Positions 22,632-34,279 of a stretch of 64,000 nucleotides of DNA are shown one piece after another (the stretch's first letter is position 1; each line of letters opens with the position of its first letter). The stretch is taken from positions 2,604,001 to 2,668,000 of the forward strand of contig JAUZTG010000029.1 in the NCBI GenBank assembly GCA_030734395.1. Reading direction: 5' to 3'. Below the pieces are notes generated by a model, which was given only the letters and a program-made list of their open reading frames with translations, was not told the DNA's origin and did no database searches. This stretch comes from Sarocladium kiliense (taxonomy: Eukaryota > Ascomycota > Sordariomycetes > Hypocreales > Sarocladiaceae). Both the position numbers and the translations under genes were made by a program.

Positions 22632-24503
22632 ATGGCGTTCAATCCCTTCCGGAAGTCCCGCCCGGAGGATCGCATCCTCGCCCTCGACTCCCTCGACACA
22701 TCCCCCGCTCCGACCCCCCCTCCCCCAGTCAGCTTCAAAACCCAAGCCTCTCCTCCGCCGCCGCCACGTTCAGAATCTCCGTTGCCGCCTGCCATATCTA
22801 CCACCGAGTCGAAAGAGAAGAGGAGGAAGAGCAACGTCGGCAAGAAGGTTAGGGTATTGTCGCCCCCACAGAGTCCCGATGATGGGGAGATGACAATGGG
22901 CGCTGTGTGGCCTTTCAATGCGCCGACAGGCTTGCAGCAGCAACAGCAACAAGTGCAACAGGCGCAACAGGGACAATTTGAGGGTGGAGAGTACGCGTTT
23001 CCAACTGTGGAAGATTTTGAGAGAGATGAAGGAGGGAGGCTAGACAAACACGAGTCACAAGAAGGACAGAGCCCGTTGCAGCAACAGCCAGCAGCTCCGG
23101 AACCGCAGTATACACCGTCAGGACCACCACCGAACCCTTTCAACAAGACTCTACATGATCTCGAGAATGCAAAACAAAAAGAAGAAGAACTTCACCACCA
23201 AGAAGAACTTGAGGGCGCGGCTCTGAAAGCAGGAAACCTCGCCAAGGGAAGTCTAGACGTCGACGCCTTTAGACGGTTGCTCATGACTGGCAAGCCCCAG
23301 GATGGGACTGCGAGTCCTCTGCCCAGCAGATCACAGATTGTGGAGGACCTGGCTGGGGAGGCGCTGGATGGACTTTCGAGCGCGAGCAGTACTAGCGAGA
23401 GTAGCAGTGCTGCATCCTCGCCATTTGTGAGGCCGATGGAAAACGGAGTGCTGGGGAGGAGTGGATTGGCCGTGGAGGTGACGCGCGAGGATCTCAACGA
23501 TGACGGCCAAAGGAGGAATGAAAATGAAGATGACGATGGGGACGAGAGCGAGTCGAGTGTTTCGGTGCAGATCGGCACGAGAGGGAAGAAACCTCCTCCA
23601 CCGCCACCGAGCTCCCGTCACGGGCGGTCCATCATCAACAAATCAGACACGAGTCGGACGTCAAGTGAGAAGGACGTGAACAAGCCGCTTCCGGTCGCAC
23701 CAGCGGCGACAGAGGGTGAGACTGAGTCGCCATTTGATCGTGAAGCGGCTGGGAAGGTCCCAGAGGAGGACACGACGACAAGCTCCGAGGATCACAGCAC
23801 TCCTGCTCCTGCTCCTGCTCCTGCTACCGTTACGCCGGTGCCGACGGCGAAGAAACCTGTCCCTGCACCACCGCCTAGGAGAGGACATGCACGAACAGAC
23901 ACCAAGACTGTCCCACCGGGCGCCTTGAGCCCGGGCAAAGACGAAGACTCCCCACCCCGCTCCTCCATGGAGTCATACACCTCGACGTCAAAGGTTGATC
24001 ATGCAAGCTCGAGTCTGAAACCTGTGCCTGCGCCACCACCACCGAGGAGACTACAGGGACCAGGGAGCAGGTCAGGGAGTAGTATTCCTCCGCAACCCGC
24101 ATCTGCTGGAACACCATCTCCAGCATTATCACCGTCTACGGAACCAGAGTCCTTGCATGAGCCCGAACAGCAGCAACTTGCGAAACCTCCCCCACCACCA
24201 CCAGCACGTCACGGATCAACTAGACGGCCTCAAAGCATCCACTCAGATTCTAAACGCGCGACGCCGGTCCCAGAAACTAGTGGGAAGGCACAGAAGTCAG
24301 GTGCGCCGGCACCTCCGCCGCCGAGACAGAGGGGGAGTAGCAAAGGGAGTGTAGATGGGTTTGCTGCACGAGGAGTAGCTGCGCAGCATATGGCTGCTCA
24401 ACAGGAACAGAGTGAAGAGGAGAAGGGGAAGGGAGGAGATATTCTGGCGGATTTGGAGGCTTTGCAGAGGGAAGTTGATGCGATGAGGGGGAAATTGGGG
24501 TGA
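22632..24503 (+). CDS. Proline-rich, SH3/WW-ligand-like protein of unknown function
   Basis: Single exon, 623 aa, mostly low complexity. It opens with MAFNPFRKSRPEDRILALDS, which has the look of a conserved fungal N-terminus. Many PPPPP and APPPPR/PAPPPPR stretches follow (for example KPVPAPPPPRR and KSGAPAPPPPRQR), together with a basic KEKRRKS patch and a Gln run. An acidic EDDDGDESESS patch precedes more polyproline. The C-terminus is a short heptad-like helix (DLEALQREVDAMRGK). Polyproline blocks of this sort bind SH3, WW or EVH1 domains or profilin, so a scaffold at the actin cortex is possible, but that is only inference. There is no signal peptide or membrane segment. The gene itself is convincing; its function is unknown to me. 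Confidence 0.75.
   Translation: MAFNPFRKSRPEDRILALDSLDTSPAPTPPPPVSFKTQASPPPPPRSESPLPPAISTTESKEKRRKSNVGKKVRVLSPPQSPDDGEMTMGAVWPFNAPTGLQQQQQQVQQAQQGQFEGGEYAFPTVEDFERDEGGRLDKHESQEGQSPLQQQPAAPEPQYTPSGPPPNPFNKTLHDLENAKQKEEELHHQEELEGAALKAGNLAKGSLDVDAFRRLLMTGKPQDGTASPLPSRSQIVEDLAGEALDGLSSASSTSESSSAASSPFVRPMENGVLGRSGLAVEVTREDLNDDGQRRNENEDDDGDESESSVSVQIGTRGKKPPPPPPSSRHGRSIINKSDTSRTSSEKDVNKPLPVAPAATEGETESPFDREAAGKVPEEDTTTSSEDHSTPAPAPAPATVTPVPTAKKPVPAPPPRRGHARTDTKTVPPGALSPGKDEDSPPRSSMESYTSTSKVDHASSSLKPVPAPPPPRRLQGPGSRSGSSIPPQPASAGTPSPALSPSTEPESLHEPEQQQLAKPPPPPPARHGSTRRPQSIHSDSKRATPVPETSGKAQKSGAPAPPPPRQRGSSKGSVDGFAARGVAAQHMAAQQEQSEEEKGKGGDILADLEALQREVDAMRGKLG
23800..23825 (+). repeat. CTCCTG hexamer microsatellite inside the proline-rich gene
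   Basis: Just over four perfect copies of CTCCTG encode an alternating Pro-Ala run. The unit is a multiple of three, so length changes would keep the frame. Confidence 0.8.
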
Positions 24504-26185
24504 AAGCTCGAAGTATGAGGGTTAGTATTCGGGTCCGACGATTTGAAGATATAGGATTTGGGGTTGGGAGTTTGTTGGGTAAAGGATTGGTCATGAGATG
24601 ATGATGATAAGAATGAAGGATTTACTTTGTCGTTTGCTTCTTCTTGGATTGTATATAGAGATGTTGATAACCCAGGTATCAACGGTTTGGAGACTTACAT
24701 TCATGAAGACCCCCTTACTATCTGCACTCTCATGGTCGTGCAGATATGTGAAGGTTAAGCATGATGAACACATCGCATTCTTAGTGATCCCACTGTATAG
24801 CGGTATTGTCGGGCGGGTTTGCTCAGGACATATCACTTGGGGAAGCAAAGCATTTGAAGGAGGAAATCAAAATGGTATATTGGATCCTTCCCAAGAAGAT
24901 TTCTATCAAGTTCGGTTTGTCTTTGTCCTTTTTTTCTTCGTCACGGTGAAGACGAGCCAAAAAAGTTCAATGTCGATCAGCCACAGTCACCCCCTTGTTG
25001 TCTTTCCCCCTCCACGGGGAAAGTAAGATGAGGGAGAAAGTGGGAGTGAAAGCGTTGCTTTGTCTGCTCAGTGAGATCTCCTTCAAAAATAATTTGTTTT
25101 GTTTTCTCGATGTTTTTTTTCTGTTGGTGTTGACTTTCAGCCTGTGACTGGATTGGTTGTTGCTCGTTGTGCTGCATTGCTGGGCACTTCGTTGACTTGT
25201 TTGGTCTTGGCATAGATTCCTGGCAAGTCTTATGACTTGTTGAAGTCGCGGGCGAGAACAAGAAAATGCTGATGTCCAAGTCTGTCGAGCAATAGCTTGC
25301 GTTGTCGTAGGCGAGTCACCCCCTCCGCCGTTCCGCTTCGTCCATCTCATCCTGCTGATGAGTCCCCTCGTCCCCAATGCATTCCGCCAACCGCCCTTCC
25401 TGGTATCATGTTCACATCCACTCCATCCCTCGCCCTCTTCAAAGTGGCCGTCAAGCAACATGGCCATTCATCAGCGTTCTCAAATGACAAGAGCGAACAA
25501 AATGTACGCTCATAGCAACCCAGATACGCCTCTACCACCTTCTTCCACCACAACCTCATGCTGTCCATCCATGCCTCCTTGTATGGAAGCCGACTGCCCA
25601 AAGTTGGCAGTGCAAAAATAAAAGATGTCCCTCTTCGAACGCTTAGGACCACTCCTTTCCCCACACCCCTCCTTTCTCGTCATCCGTAGACATCGTGAAC
25701 AAAAGAGGTGAAGCCAGAGCTCCGAAACACCCGAGAGCAGAGCGCAAAAGGTATACTCACGTCAAGGAAGTGACGGATGTAAAGATGCAGAAACAATGAG
25801 AGAAAATAAATAAGAGGAACAGGACGAGGTTAGATGAGCAATGACGGGTTTCGAGAAATGTGTGTGAGTTGCTCGTGATCCGATGACCACAAGCCCCGTC
25901 TGCAGCATGTCCCCCTTGAACCTGGGACATGAAGGATGCGGCCGTCTCTAGTCGTGCGTCCGGTCTGACCGTGTTTCCTGTAGCGCCTCTTTTGCGCCGA
26001 TTTCGTCCGCCCATCCGCGCAAATCGCGAATACTGTACAATCCAAACAAACAAACAGCTGTGCCTAGCGCCTGCTTCCCGGCGCAGTGGCCGAGGTACCG
26101 TAAAGCACCCAACGAGAGAGGGCAAAAATCGCACACTGTCCGATCCCGTACTCCGTTGCGCCGCCACGTTCAATGCATGATGAGA
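24504..26185. other. Intergenic region between convergent genes
   Basis: The proline-rich gene (+) and DHH1 (-) converge here. It contains T-rich patches and short frames only. The size leaves room for a long DHH1 3' UTR, but no gene or RNA can be supported. Confidence 0.5.
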
Positions 26186-27829
26186 TTATTGGGGTGTGGA
26201 CTGAGGCTGGCCATCCCGGGGCGCCCCGCGCCCACGACCGCCTCCACCACCACCCCGACCACGGTAACCACCGCGACCGCGACCGCGGCCACGTCCACCG
26301 TAGGAGCCATTCTGGTGACCTTGCTGGGTCTGCCAGTTGCCCTGGCTCTGAGGCTGAGGCTGCTGAGGCTGAGGCGCCTGCGCGTTCTTAGGAAGGTTTG
26401 AGATGGGACGAGGAATAGAGTCGGGGTTCTCGTAGACGTAGAGGCTCTTGTCAATGGAAGCCGGAATAGGCTGGATCTCAGTGCCAAGGTCGCGCTCGAT
26501 GTTGTAGAGGTTGAAGCGGTCCTCCCAGTTGATCAGGTTAATGGCCAGACCAAGGTGACCGTAACGGCCAGAACGTCCGATACGGTGCAGGTACGTCTCC
26601 GCGTTCTTGGGGAAGTCAAAGTTGATGACGACGTTGACAGCTTGGATGTCAATGCCTCGGGTCAGGAGATCAGAGCACACCAAGTTGCGGCAGACGCCGT
26701 TGCGGAAGTCGTGGAATACGCGGTTACGAGCGTGCTGCTGCATCTTGGCGTGACTGTAGAAACAGGAGTAGCCCAGCTCTGTGATCTTCTTGGCCAGGAG
26801 CTCGACACGGTTGGTCGAGTTACAGAAGATGATGGACTGATTGATCTGCAGCTTGGAGAAGAGAGTGTTCAAGCAGTGAACCTTCTGCTTCTCCTCGACG
26901 AAGGCGTAGTACTGAGTGATACCGCGCAGCGTGAGCTCGTCCATGAGGTTGATCTCGTACGGACTCGCCATATTGCGGTCAGAGAAGTCCTTGACGGACA
27001 AAGGGAAGGTCGCAGAGAAGAGCATGACCTGGCGATCCTTGGGGTGGAACTGCAGGAGCTGCTCGATGACGGGGGTGAACTCGATGGAGAGAAGCTTGTC
27101 CGCCTCGTCCATGACAAACATAGGGCACTCGCTCAGATCGGCAACATTCTTTCCTGCCAAATCGAGAATCCTGCCGGGAGTACCGACCACAATATGGACG
27201 GGATCCTGAAGACGGACAATATCATCTCGAAGGCCGGTACCACCGGTGGTAACCATGACATTGACGCCGAGATGCTTGCCAAGGGTCTTGCAGACTTGCG
27301 ATGTCTGCATAGCTAGCTCTCGCGTGGGGACGAGGATGAGGCACTGAATCTTGTTGATCTTTGGGTTGATGCGTTCGAGGATCGGAATGACGAAAGCTGC
27401 AGTCTTGCCAGTTCCGTTCTTGGCTCGGGCGAGGATATCGCGTCCCGTCAATGCGACGGGAATAGCCTCCTCTTGAATCGGTGATGGCCGCTCGAAGCCG
27501 GCCTCGAAGATGCCCATGAGGAGATCTCGCTTGAGGGCAAAGTTCTCGAACTCGAGGCCCTTGGTGTTGGTGACATCCTGCAAAGGTTAGCATCAGACAA
27601 CTGCGATGTTGTACACAGTCTGCTACGAACCTCTGTTTGTTGTCTGTTGTCCTTGGCAGGGAGTTTCAGGCTTTTCTTCCAGTCATCACTTCCAGAGGCG
27701 CCGCCATCGCTGGCGGAGGTGTCAGCTCAAACAGTCTTTCATCAGAGGGCGCAAGAGACATGAGGGTCTCCGGGCTCAGCCGAACCTAATTGTGGAAGCC
27801 TTCAGCTTCTCTACCAGTTGGTCTGTCAT
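26186..27829 (-). CDS. DHH1: ATP-dependent RNA helicase Dhh1 (DDX6 family)
   Basis: Dhh1 promotes decapping and translational repression of mRNA and gathers in P-bodies. Three exons (27786-27829, 27631-27709, 26186-27577) encode 504 aa; the introns are 27710-27785 and 27578-27630. The first exon is 44 nt, and the join yields KASTISDGGASGSDDWKK, then RQQTEDVTNTKGLEFENF, as in other fungal Dhh1 proteins. Helicase motifs are complete: Q motif (RPSPIQEEAIP), Walker A (AKNGTGKT), PTRELAMQ, TPGRILDL, DEAD (VMDEADKLLS), SAT, SIIFCNST, TRGIDIQAVNVV and HRIGRSGR. The C-terminus is a Pro/Gln stretch followed by an RGG-rich tail, a likely RNA-binding and condensate-forming segment. The frame is open upstream of Met1 but has no ATG there, so the start is well fixed. 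Confidence 0.95.
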
Positions 27830-28943
27830 TTTGAGGCTTTGTATGTGCTCGTCCGCGTGTGCAGGTGTGTGGGTGTAGGCGTGATATTGTACGAGGCCGC
27901 TATTCTGGAGCCGGCCCTTTGCGTGATTCGACCAAACTGAAGGTGAGATGCGATGATCTTTGGTGGGATGTGAGAGAGGAAACGGGTGCTGTCGGACCTG
28001 TTGTATGATCGTACTGTAGGGACGGATTATGCAGGGATTTGAACCTTTGTGTTCCCGAGCTGTGAGGGGCAAGTGCTTGAAGGGAGGAAAGCACAGAAGT
28101 CAGGACGAAAGACGCTGACTTGAAGTGATAGATGAGTGCGAGAAGTCAAATGATCTCGGCACTGACTGCTCTTGGGATGTATGGAGCAGGACTGAGGTCA
28201 GTTTGGGGACAATGGGAGGCCCAAAAAGTTCTTGGGTGGACCTTTTGCAGACTTGGTTGAGATAAGTTGTAACGCTCTTGCGTGTACCCGGTGTAGATTA
28301 CGGGACAGAAGGAGGATCGAGGATGCGTCTGAGATGATTCTGCGTCTTGAGCGGCTGCGTGGGCGTGGATAGAGTGGTGAGAGGTGGAGGCGAGATTGGT
28401 GATGTGGTTGTGGTGGTGGTGGTTGGATCTGCCTGAAGCTGGATCATGTAGGTCCGTCGGCCGATGTGCGGGTGCGGGTGCTCAGAGGTCACGTGGTCTG
28501 GGGTGGCCTGGTGGCGCTCACCGTTTCCATCTTCCCTCCTTCGCAAGTGGGCCAATCGTTGCTGGTGAGGAAAATGAGTCCCAGAAGCTTGGCTCTTGGA
28601 ATATAATACAGAAGCACATGTTTTATTTTTCCGTGAAGTCTGGGCCGCGGCTGTCTCTGAAAGTTGAGACCATTGGCGCATAGGCTGGTTGTTAGCAGCA
28701 CAAGGCGAACTCAATCCACCAGCGAGGTGAGCAATATGAGAGAAGAAGTGGCATATGAAGGCGACGAATTCGCTGTACAACAATACCGATGAAGTCTGTA
28801 AGCAGAAGGAATGCAAGAATAACTGGCATAGCTGCAAGAATATGGCCAAGAGAGAGCGAAAGGCGGTGCCAGAACTGAAAAAGGAATATATTGCAACTTA
28901 GTGCGCCTCTCCAAGGATATCTACTCATACATAATCACATCAT
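27830..28943. other. DHH1 promoter and acyl-CoA dehydrogenase 3' flank
   Basis: Both flanking genes run on the minus strand. About 80 stop-free codons precede the DHH1 start in frame but lack an ATG. Nothing else is recognisable. Confidence 0.5.
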
Positions 28944-30653
28944 CTACAGCTTCATGCCCATGGCCTTCGCCACCCTCATACTTTGCCTCATGCTCAAATC
29001 CAGCATAATCTCCTCACTACCACCAGGGATGGCATAGGCCCTCACATCCCTGTACAGCCTCTCGACCTTGCCGCCCTGTCCACCTCTGGAGTAACTCAAT
29101 CCACCGAAGATCTGACTCGCCTCCCTTGCGCAGAACTCGAAAGTCACGGTAGACTGCGCCTTCAGACCGGCAATCGGACCACCCAGCCTCAACATGGCCT
29201 CCGTCTCGCCCATCTTCTGGCACTGGTAGACGAGGTTCTCGAGCCAGTTGTAGCTAGCCTCGATTTGACGGGCCATGTGCGCGAGCTTCATGCGGATGAC
29301 GGGGTGCTCGATGAGTTTCTTGCCGAAGGTGCGACGCTTGTTTGCGTACTTGACGGACTCCTCGAAGCAGACGCGAGAGAAGCGGAGAGACTGGATGATG
29401 ATGCCCATGCGCTCGTGGTTGAAGTTGGTCATGATGACGCGGAAGCCTTGGTTCTTCTTGCCGAGGAGGTTCTCGACCGGGACCTTGACATCCTCAAAGG
29501 TGACGTAGGTGGTGCCACTGGACCAGACGCCCTGGCAGTCCATGCGGCGGGTTGAGACACCCTCAGAGCGCTCGATGAGGAGGAGGGAGACTCCGTTCAT
29601 GCCCTCGCCACCAGTGCGGACGGCGACGGTGAAGTAATCGGCCCAGATACCGTTGGTAATCCACTTCTTCTCGCCGTTGACGATGAAGTGCTTGCCATCT
29701 TCAGAGAGCTTGGCTTCGCAGGTCAAGTTGGCGACATCGCTGCCGGCGTCGGGCTCAGTGATGGCAAGGCAGATGCGCTTGTCGCCAGAGAGGATGCCAG
29801 GCATGATGCGGTCCTTGAGGGCCTTTGTGCCGAACTTGACAACGGGAGGGGCGCCGATGCCGAAACCACCGATCAGGTTCCAGACGAAGCCACCAGAACC
29901 AGTCCTTGAGAGCTCATCGGTGATAAGGAGCTCGTGGAAGAGATCCCATTGTTCAGGAGAAACAGTCTTGTTCGGCTTGTTGCCATACTCAGTCGGGTAG
30001 TGCACACCAAGCAGACCAGCAAGGTATCCGCGCTCTCCCATAGCCTTGTAGATCTCATCAGGCACCTTCTTCGCTTCGTCCCACTCAGTAACATAGGGCT
30101 CGATCTCAGTCTCAACCCATTCGCGGACCTCAGCGCGGAGCGCAGCATGGGACTCGTTGTAGTATGGTGAGTGGTACTATATGAAGTTCGGGTCAGCCTT
30201 TTGGCGGCGCTGGTGGAGGATGAAAGGGCAGGAACTCACGTTTTGGTACCAGCTGGGGTCTGAGAAGGGGATCTGAGCGCCGAAAGCCTCTAGAGCCTCG
30301 GAATCATCGTCGTGGCTGGAGACAGCCTTCTTCGCAGCAGCCGCCGGCTTAGCAGCCACAGTTCCAGGTGCAGGCTCGGGCTTCGCAGCCGGCGCAGGAG
30401 CAGCAGCCTTTGGCTTCGAATCCAGCGATCCCACCTGCAGCTTGGGCTTGTACTTCTTCAGCACGCCCTCGCTGTGGTACTTCCAGAACTGCTTGGACGC
30501 ATCCTTGCCGGCGACGCGCTGGAGGATCTTCTTGCCGCCTGGGTGTTCGTCCTGGAACTTCGTGAGGTCGTAGACGTCGCCGTCGATGGTGATGTAGAGG
30601 CTGTCGGGCTTGTTGTGCGCAGCGACGTCGCTGGCGGAGAATGTCTTGGACAT
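28944..30653 (-). CDS. Cytochrome b5/acyl-CoA dehydrogenase fusion protein
   Basis: Two exons (30240-30653, 28944-30176; intron 30177-30239) encode 548 aa. Residues 1 to about 75 form a cytochrome b5 domain with both haem ligands (H37 in DEHPGGKKIL and H60 in FWKYHSEG). An Ala/Pro/Lys-rich linker of about 60 residues leads to a full acyl-CoA dehydrogenase: LAITEPDAGSD, KKWITNG, the FGKKL region, GGLSYSRGGQGG and IPGGSEEIM. The usual MCAD catalytic Glu position in the last motif is Pro. A Glu in FNHERMG sits where isovaleryl-CoA dehydrogenase has its base, so activity is likely of that type. The reaction would be alpha,beta-dehydrogenation of an acyl-CoA, with the haem domain a possible electron path. 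No clear mitochondrial or peroxisomal signal is visible. Substrate unknown. Confidence 0.88.
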
Positions 30654-32061
30654 GGTGAGGAGGAGGTGGTGGTGGGCGCAGTCTGAGAGTAGGGTCTAGA
30701 GATGAGGAGGGCTAGGGGTATACAGGTGGAAGGAGACTAAGAGAGGACGCAGGATAGATGGAGGATAGACAATGGAAGTTTGTTTCAATGCGAGAAGAGG
30801 AGGAAAAGGACCAGGCCTCTGTTTTACTGTTTGCAGCTGGTTCAAAGACAAAGGCCACTCGGTAAATGCGAACGTGTCACATGCCAGCCTCCTTGCCCTC
30901 TCCAGACTTTCCCCGGGCGCGCGACAAGTCCTCTCCTCCCCCACAGAAAAGCCGCCGGTAAGCAAGAGCATGATGCAACCGACCGGCGATTACAATTGGG
31001 TGTCATGTGGCGCCGCACTGCACCATACAGGGCGGGTCGGTCGTAACATGTGAAAAGCCTGTGGGCGAGTCGCTGATGTCACCAACCACAGGGGACCAGT
31101 AACTGCTTTCGTCTCAAGGTGACTGGGGTGCTTCTGGCAGGCAGTGGTGACTGACTGAATACCATGGCTTTCCGTTTTGCCAGCTGCAATAATTACTATT
31201 CTGACCATCATATTGAGCACTGAGTCGACCACTATCCTGTCCACTATTCACATCCCTATTTTTCTGACGAATATCCAGCACCGCACTGGCCGACATCTCC
31301 GCGAGGTGGCTTGCTCGGCGAAGGTGTGGGGTTGCCGAGGTCCCCTCCCTCCCACGTTTCCAGCGCCTTTGGACTCGAAGTTGGACAATAATAAAAAGAG
31401 AATAAAGCGGGGAAAAAGATGGGGAACCAGACTTGGACTTGGAGTCGACCTGACTCGGCTCCAGTGGCATCCAATTGTGCCGCATTCATTGCCAATCTGA
31501 GACCCTGACACACGTATTGGGTGCTGTCGACCTGCTCTCTTTCGACCTGCTCTCTTTCGGCTTGTTCCTGGCAGTCTGTCTGCATCGCATAGCATAGCAT
31601 GGCATGGGACTGCAGTCTCGCCCGCCATATTCTATTTTGCCTATATGAGTAGTCATAGCAATGTATCTTTCTCAGTAGTTGCGTCGCATTTTATCGTAGG
31701 GGTCATCTCGATGCCACCTCTTCCCAACAATCCGCTTCAACCCCGTTGTCCCTCGGCATGTCGGATGTAAAGCAATGGGGACTCACATTCCGCGTCTCCA
31801 TGCTTATTTGCCAATGTGCACACTATGCCTCGGCGGCCTTCTTATTGCTAATGCAGATCCTCGTTTCCTACCAACAGCAATATAGCTCCAGAGCCATTGC
31901 TCTTTCCGCTGAGCGAAGCAAAGCCATGTGTCTCTACACCTAGTGTCCTCCGTGATATCGCTGCTCACCTAACATCATGTAAAATCAAATTCCAACGCCC
32001 AAAAACACCCCTAGGTTTCCCTTGTGCCGCCTTTTGTTCTGTCCCGCTTCTCGTAGATCCC
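30654..32061. other. Intergenic region with a short tandem repeat
   Basis: Promoter side of the b5/dehydrogenase gene and 3' flank of FEN1. A perfect two-copy 15-mer occurs at 31527-31556. Remaining frames are short and unrecognised. Confidence 0.5.
31527..31556. repeat. Two perfect copies of a 15-bp unit
   Basis: The unit TCGACCTGCTCTCTT is repeated head to tail and followed by a decayed third start. It lies in noncoding DNA; no function is evident. Confidence 0.7.
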
Positions 32062-33363
32062 CTAACCAGCGCCCCTTGGCTTGGCCTTCGCCGCCGCTTT
32101 CTCCTTCTTATCCAGCTTCGCCTTTTTCTTCTTCTCCTCGTTCTTCTCCTCTAGTTTCCTCTTATGCGCCGCCTTCTCCTCCTCCGTCTTCGGCATAACC
32201 TTGAAGAATCCCTCAAGCCGTGCTTGCTGCGAGCTCTTGAGGTTCTTCTCAAGTCGTGCTCCAGCACCGCGGACACGGTCCTCTGAGAACCCCTTCTCTG
32301 TGACCAAGTATTGCACGAGACCTTCGATGTCGGGCTTTTCCCATTTGAAGTCGCAGAGAGGGTCATCGGCGGAGCGTACGTCGGGCTCAAAGAAGAGATC
32401 GCGGGCGTCTTTGTAGGGCCAGTCCTCAGGCAGGACATATTTCTTCTTGGGGTCGTTCTCTATCGCTTCGACAACCTTCTCAAGCGAACCGTGCTCGCGA
32501 ATGAGCTTCAGTGCGGTGCTTGGTCCGACCTTGGGAACCGGGTCGAGGTAATCGCAACCGAGGAGGATACAGAGATCGACAAACTGGTCAAGAGAATCAG
32601 TAAATGTTGAGAGATGATATAGAGAACAAACACAACGAACCTGCTTGCGCTCCATGCCTAGCCCCTCCAGCACCTTGTTAAGGTGAATCTCCTGAATCGG
32701 CTCCTTCCTCTGCTCACTGAACGTAAGATGCCTCAATAGAATCGGCGAGTCAAAGCACAGCGTATCCATATCCTCACTTGCCGCAGCGTAGACCTTCCCT
32801 GCCTTCGCGAGTACCGCACACTGCGCCTCAGCCTCCGTCGGCGCAATAATATATGGCACGCCCATCAACTTCAACAGCTTTTGGCACTCGGCATTATGCT
32901 CCCTCGTCACACGGACTGTTCTCCGCGAGAACTTCTCCACGTCCTCAGCTGTGCCTGTCTCCTTGGCCTCCTCGAGACCCTCGGTCGCTTCCTGCTTACG
33001 CTGGAATCGCTTGGCGAGCTCGCCGGATTTGAGCTTGGGCGGTGCGCCGTCAAAGACGTAGAGGGGCTTGATGCCGTTGTCGACCATGCGGAGGGTGCGG
33101 TAGAACATGCCCATGAGGTGGGACGTTGTCTCGCCGCTGTCGTTCATCAGTTGTTGGCCATCGGATCGGACGGCGATGAGGAAGCTGTAGATGCTCATAG
33201 AGGCATCCTGGAAGTAAAGCATTAGTAAAGCATCTCAGCGTAGAAACAGCGCAAAGAATCGTACAATGGCAACTTTGCGACCAAATTGATTCTTGATCTC
33301 GCCCTCCTTGATCGCCTCGGGGGCCTCCTCCTTGATGATGGAGAAGAGCTGCTTGATGCCCAT
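32062..33363 (-). CDS. FEN1: Flap endonuclease 1
   Basis: FEN1 (yeast Rad27) removes 5' flaps during Okazaki fragment maturation and long-patch base excision repair. Three exons (33265-33363, 32641-33207, 32062-32583) encode 395 aa, the usual fungal length. The introns are both 57 bp (33208-33264 and 32584-32640). Active-site acids are present: D34 at the exon 1/2 join (KVAI-DASMSIY), D86 (YVFDG), the two Glu in PTEAEAQCA, the two Asp in SEDMDTL and the Asp of LGCDYLD. The helical clamp region and H2TH (KVGPSTALKLIREHG) are normal. A PCNA-binding box QARLEGFF precedes a lysine-rich nuclear tail. The second intron is stop-free and in frame, but the family alignment requires its removal (ERKQ joined to FVDLC). 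Confidence 0.95.
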
Positions 33364-34279
33364 CTTGTCGGCTTCTCCCCTGATTGCTTTGGTGTGTTGC
33401 TATATCTGAAGAAGGTTCTGCAAGCTGGAGCAGTCAATCAGGCAGCTGGGACAGTGATTCACGCTGATAATTTGCTTCGACAGCAATCGCTGATCTTGGA
33501 AGTTGAGAAATGCAGCCCCACGAACGCGCCCTTGAAGTCATGACGCGCCACAGTCGCGCAGCAGGCGGCAGGGTCTTAATGGGCTCCACCCCACTTTCCA
33601 TTGGCACGCCCTTCACGGTACAGTTTTGAATAGTGCTGTGATCGATATGAATTACAGCCTCAGTTGATGTTCAATGTAGCTACAAGTTGGACCATGTATA
33701 ACAAGAAACGGGCCAAGTATCACACTTCACGAAGGAATGTCTCGACGGCCACCACCACCCATTCGAGTTCTCAGTATCCCCCACCACGCTGTCACGTAGC
33801 AGTTGCCAGGACACTCACCCAGAACAGGAGAGCACATGGTCAAGGTATTATGAAATCAGATGCCGTCGAACCCAACAAGACTAGCTACAACATCCCCTTT
33901 AATCGCCTCCTCCGCCATACCTCAAGGAGCTTTTCGCACCTGGGAGAGATTGGGAAGGACAGGGAAAAGGATCATCTGTTGCAGATAACCCTTGAAGTTG
34001 GGCTTTGTTTGATCTACCGCTCGGAATACAAAGCTGTCAAGGATGGATCTCTCCTTGCGCTCCACCTTGCCGTGCGGATGGCTGCTTTCACGTGTGAGGG
34101 AAGGGACGAGGCAGTCACGTTGTGCGCGAGGGCATGTCTGTCCCACTCGCTTTGAGAGGACAATCGCCTGTTGGGTATCATACTCTGGCCTTGCCATGTT
34201 TCGACCTGCCAGGTTACAGGACGCTTGAGACGAAAGCGTGGTCAGATAATCGTCGTGCTTCCACATGCCTGCCTCATGC
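33364..34279. other. Intergenic region, nothing supported
   Basis: FEN1 promoter and 3' flank of the Nup37-like gene. Overlapping frames of about 160-170 codons exist on both strands, but none has domain or splice support. Confidence 0.5.

Noticed and set aside
28010..28050. GGTTCAAATCC on the minus strand, resembling a tRNA B box
   Set aside because: The flanking bases do not form a T-stem or acceptor stem, and no A box lies at the right distance.
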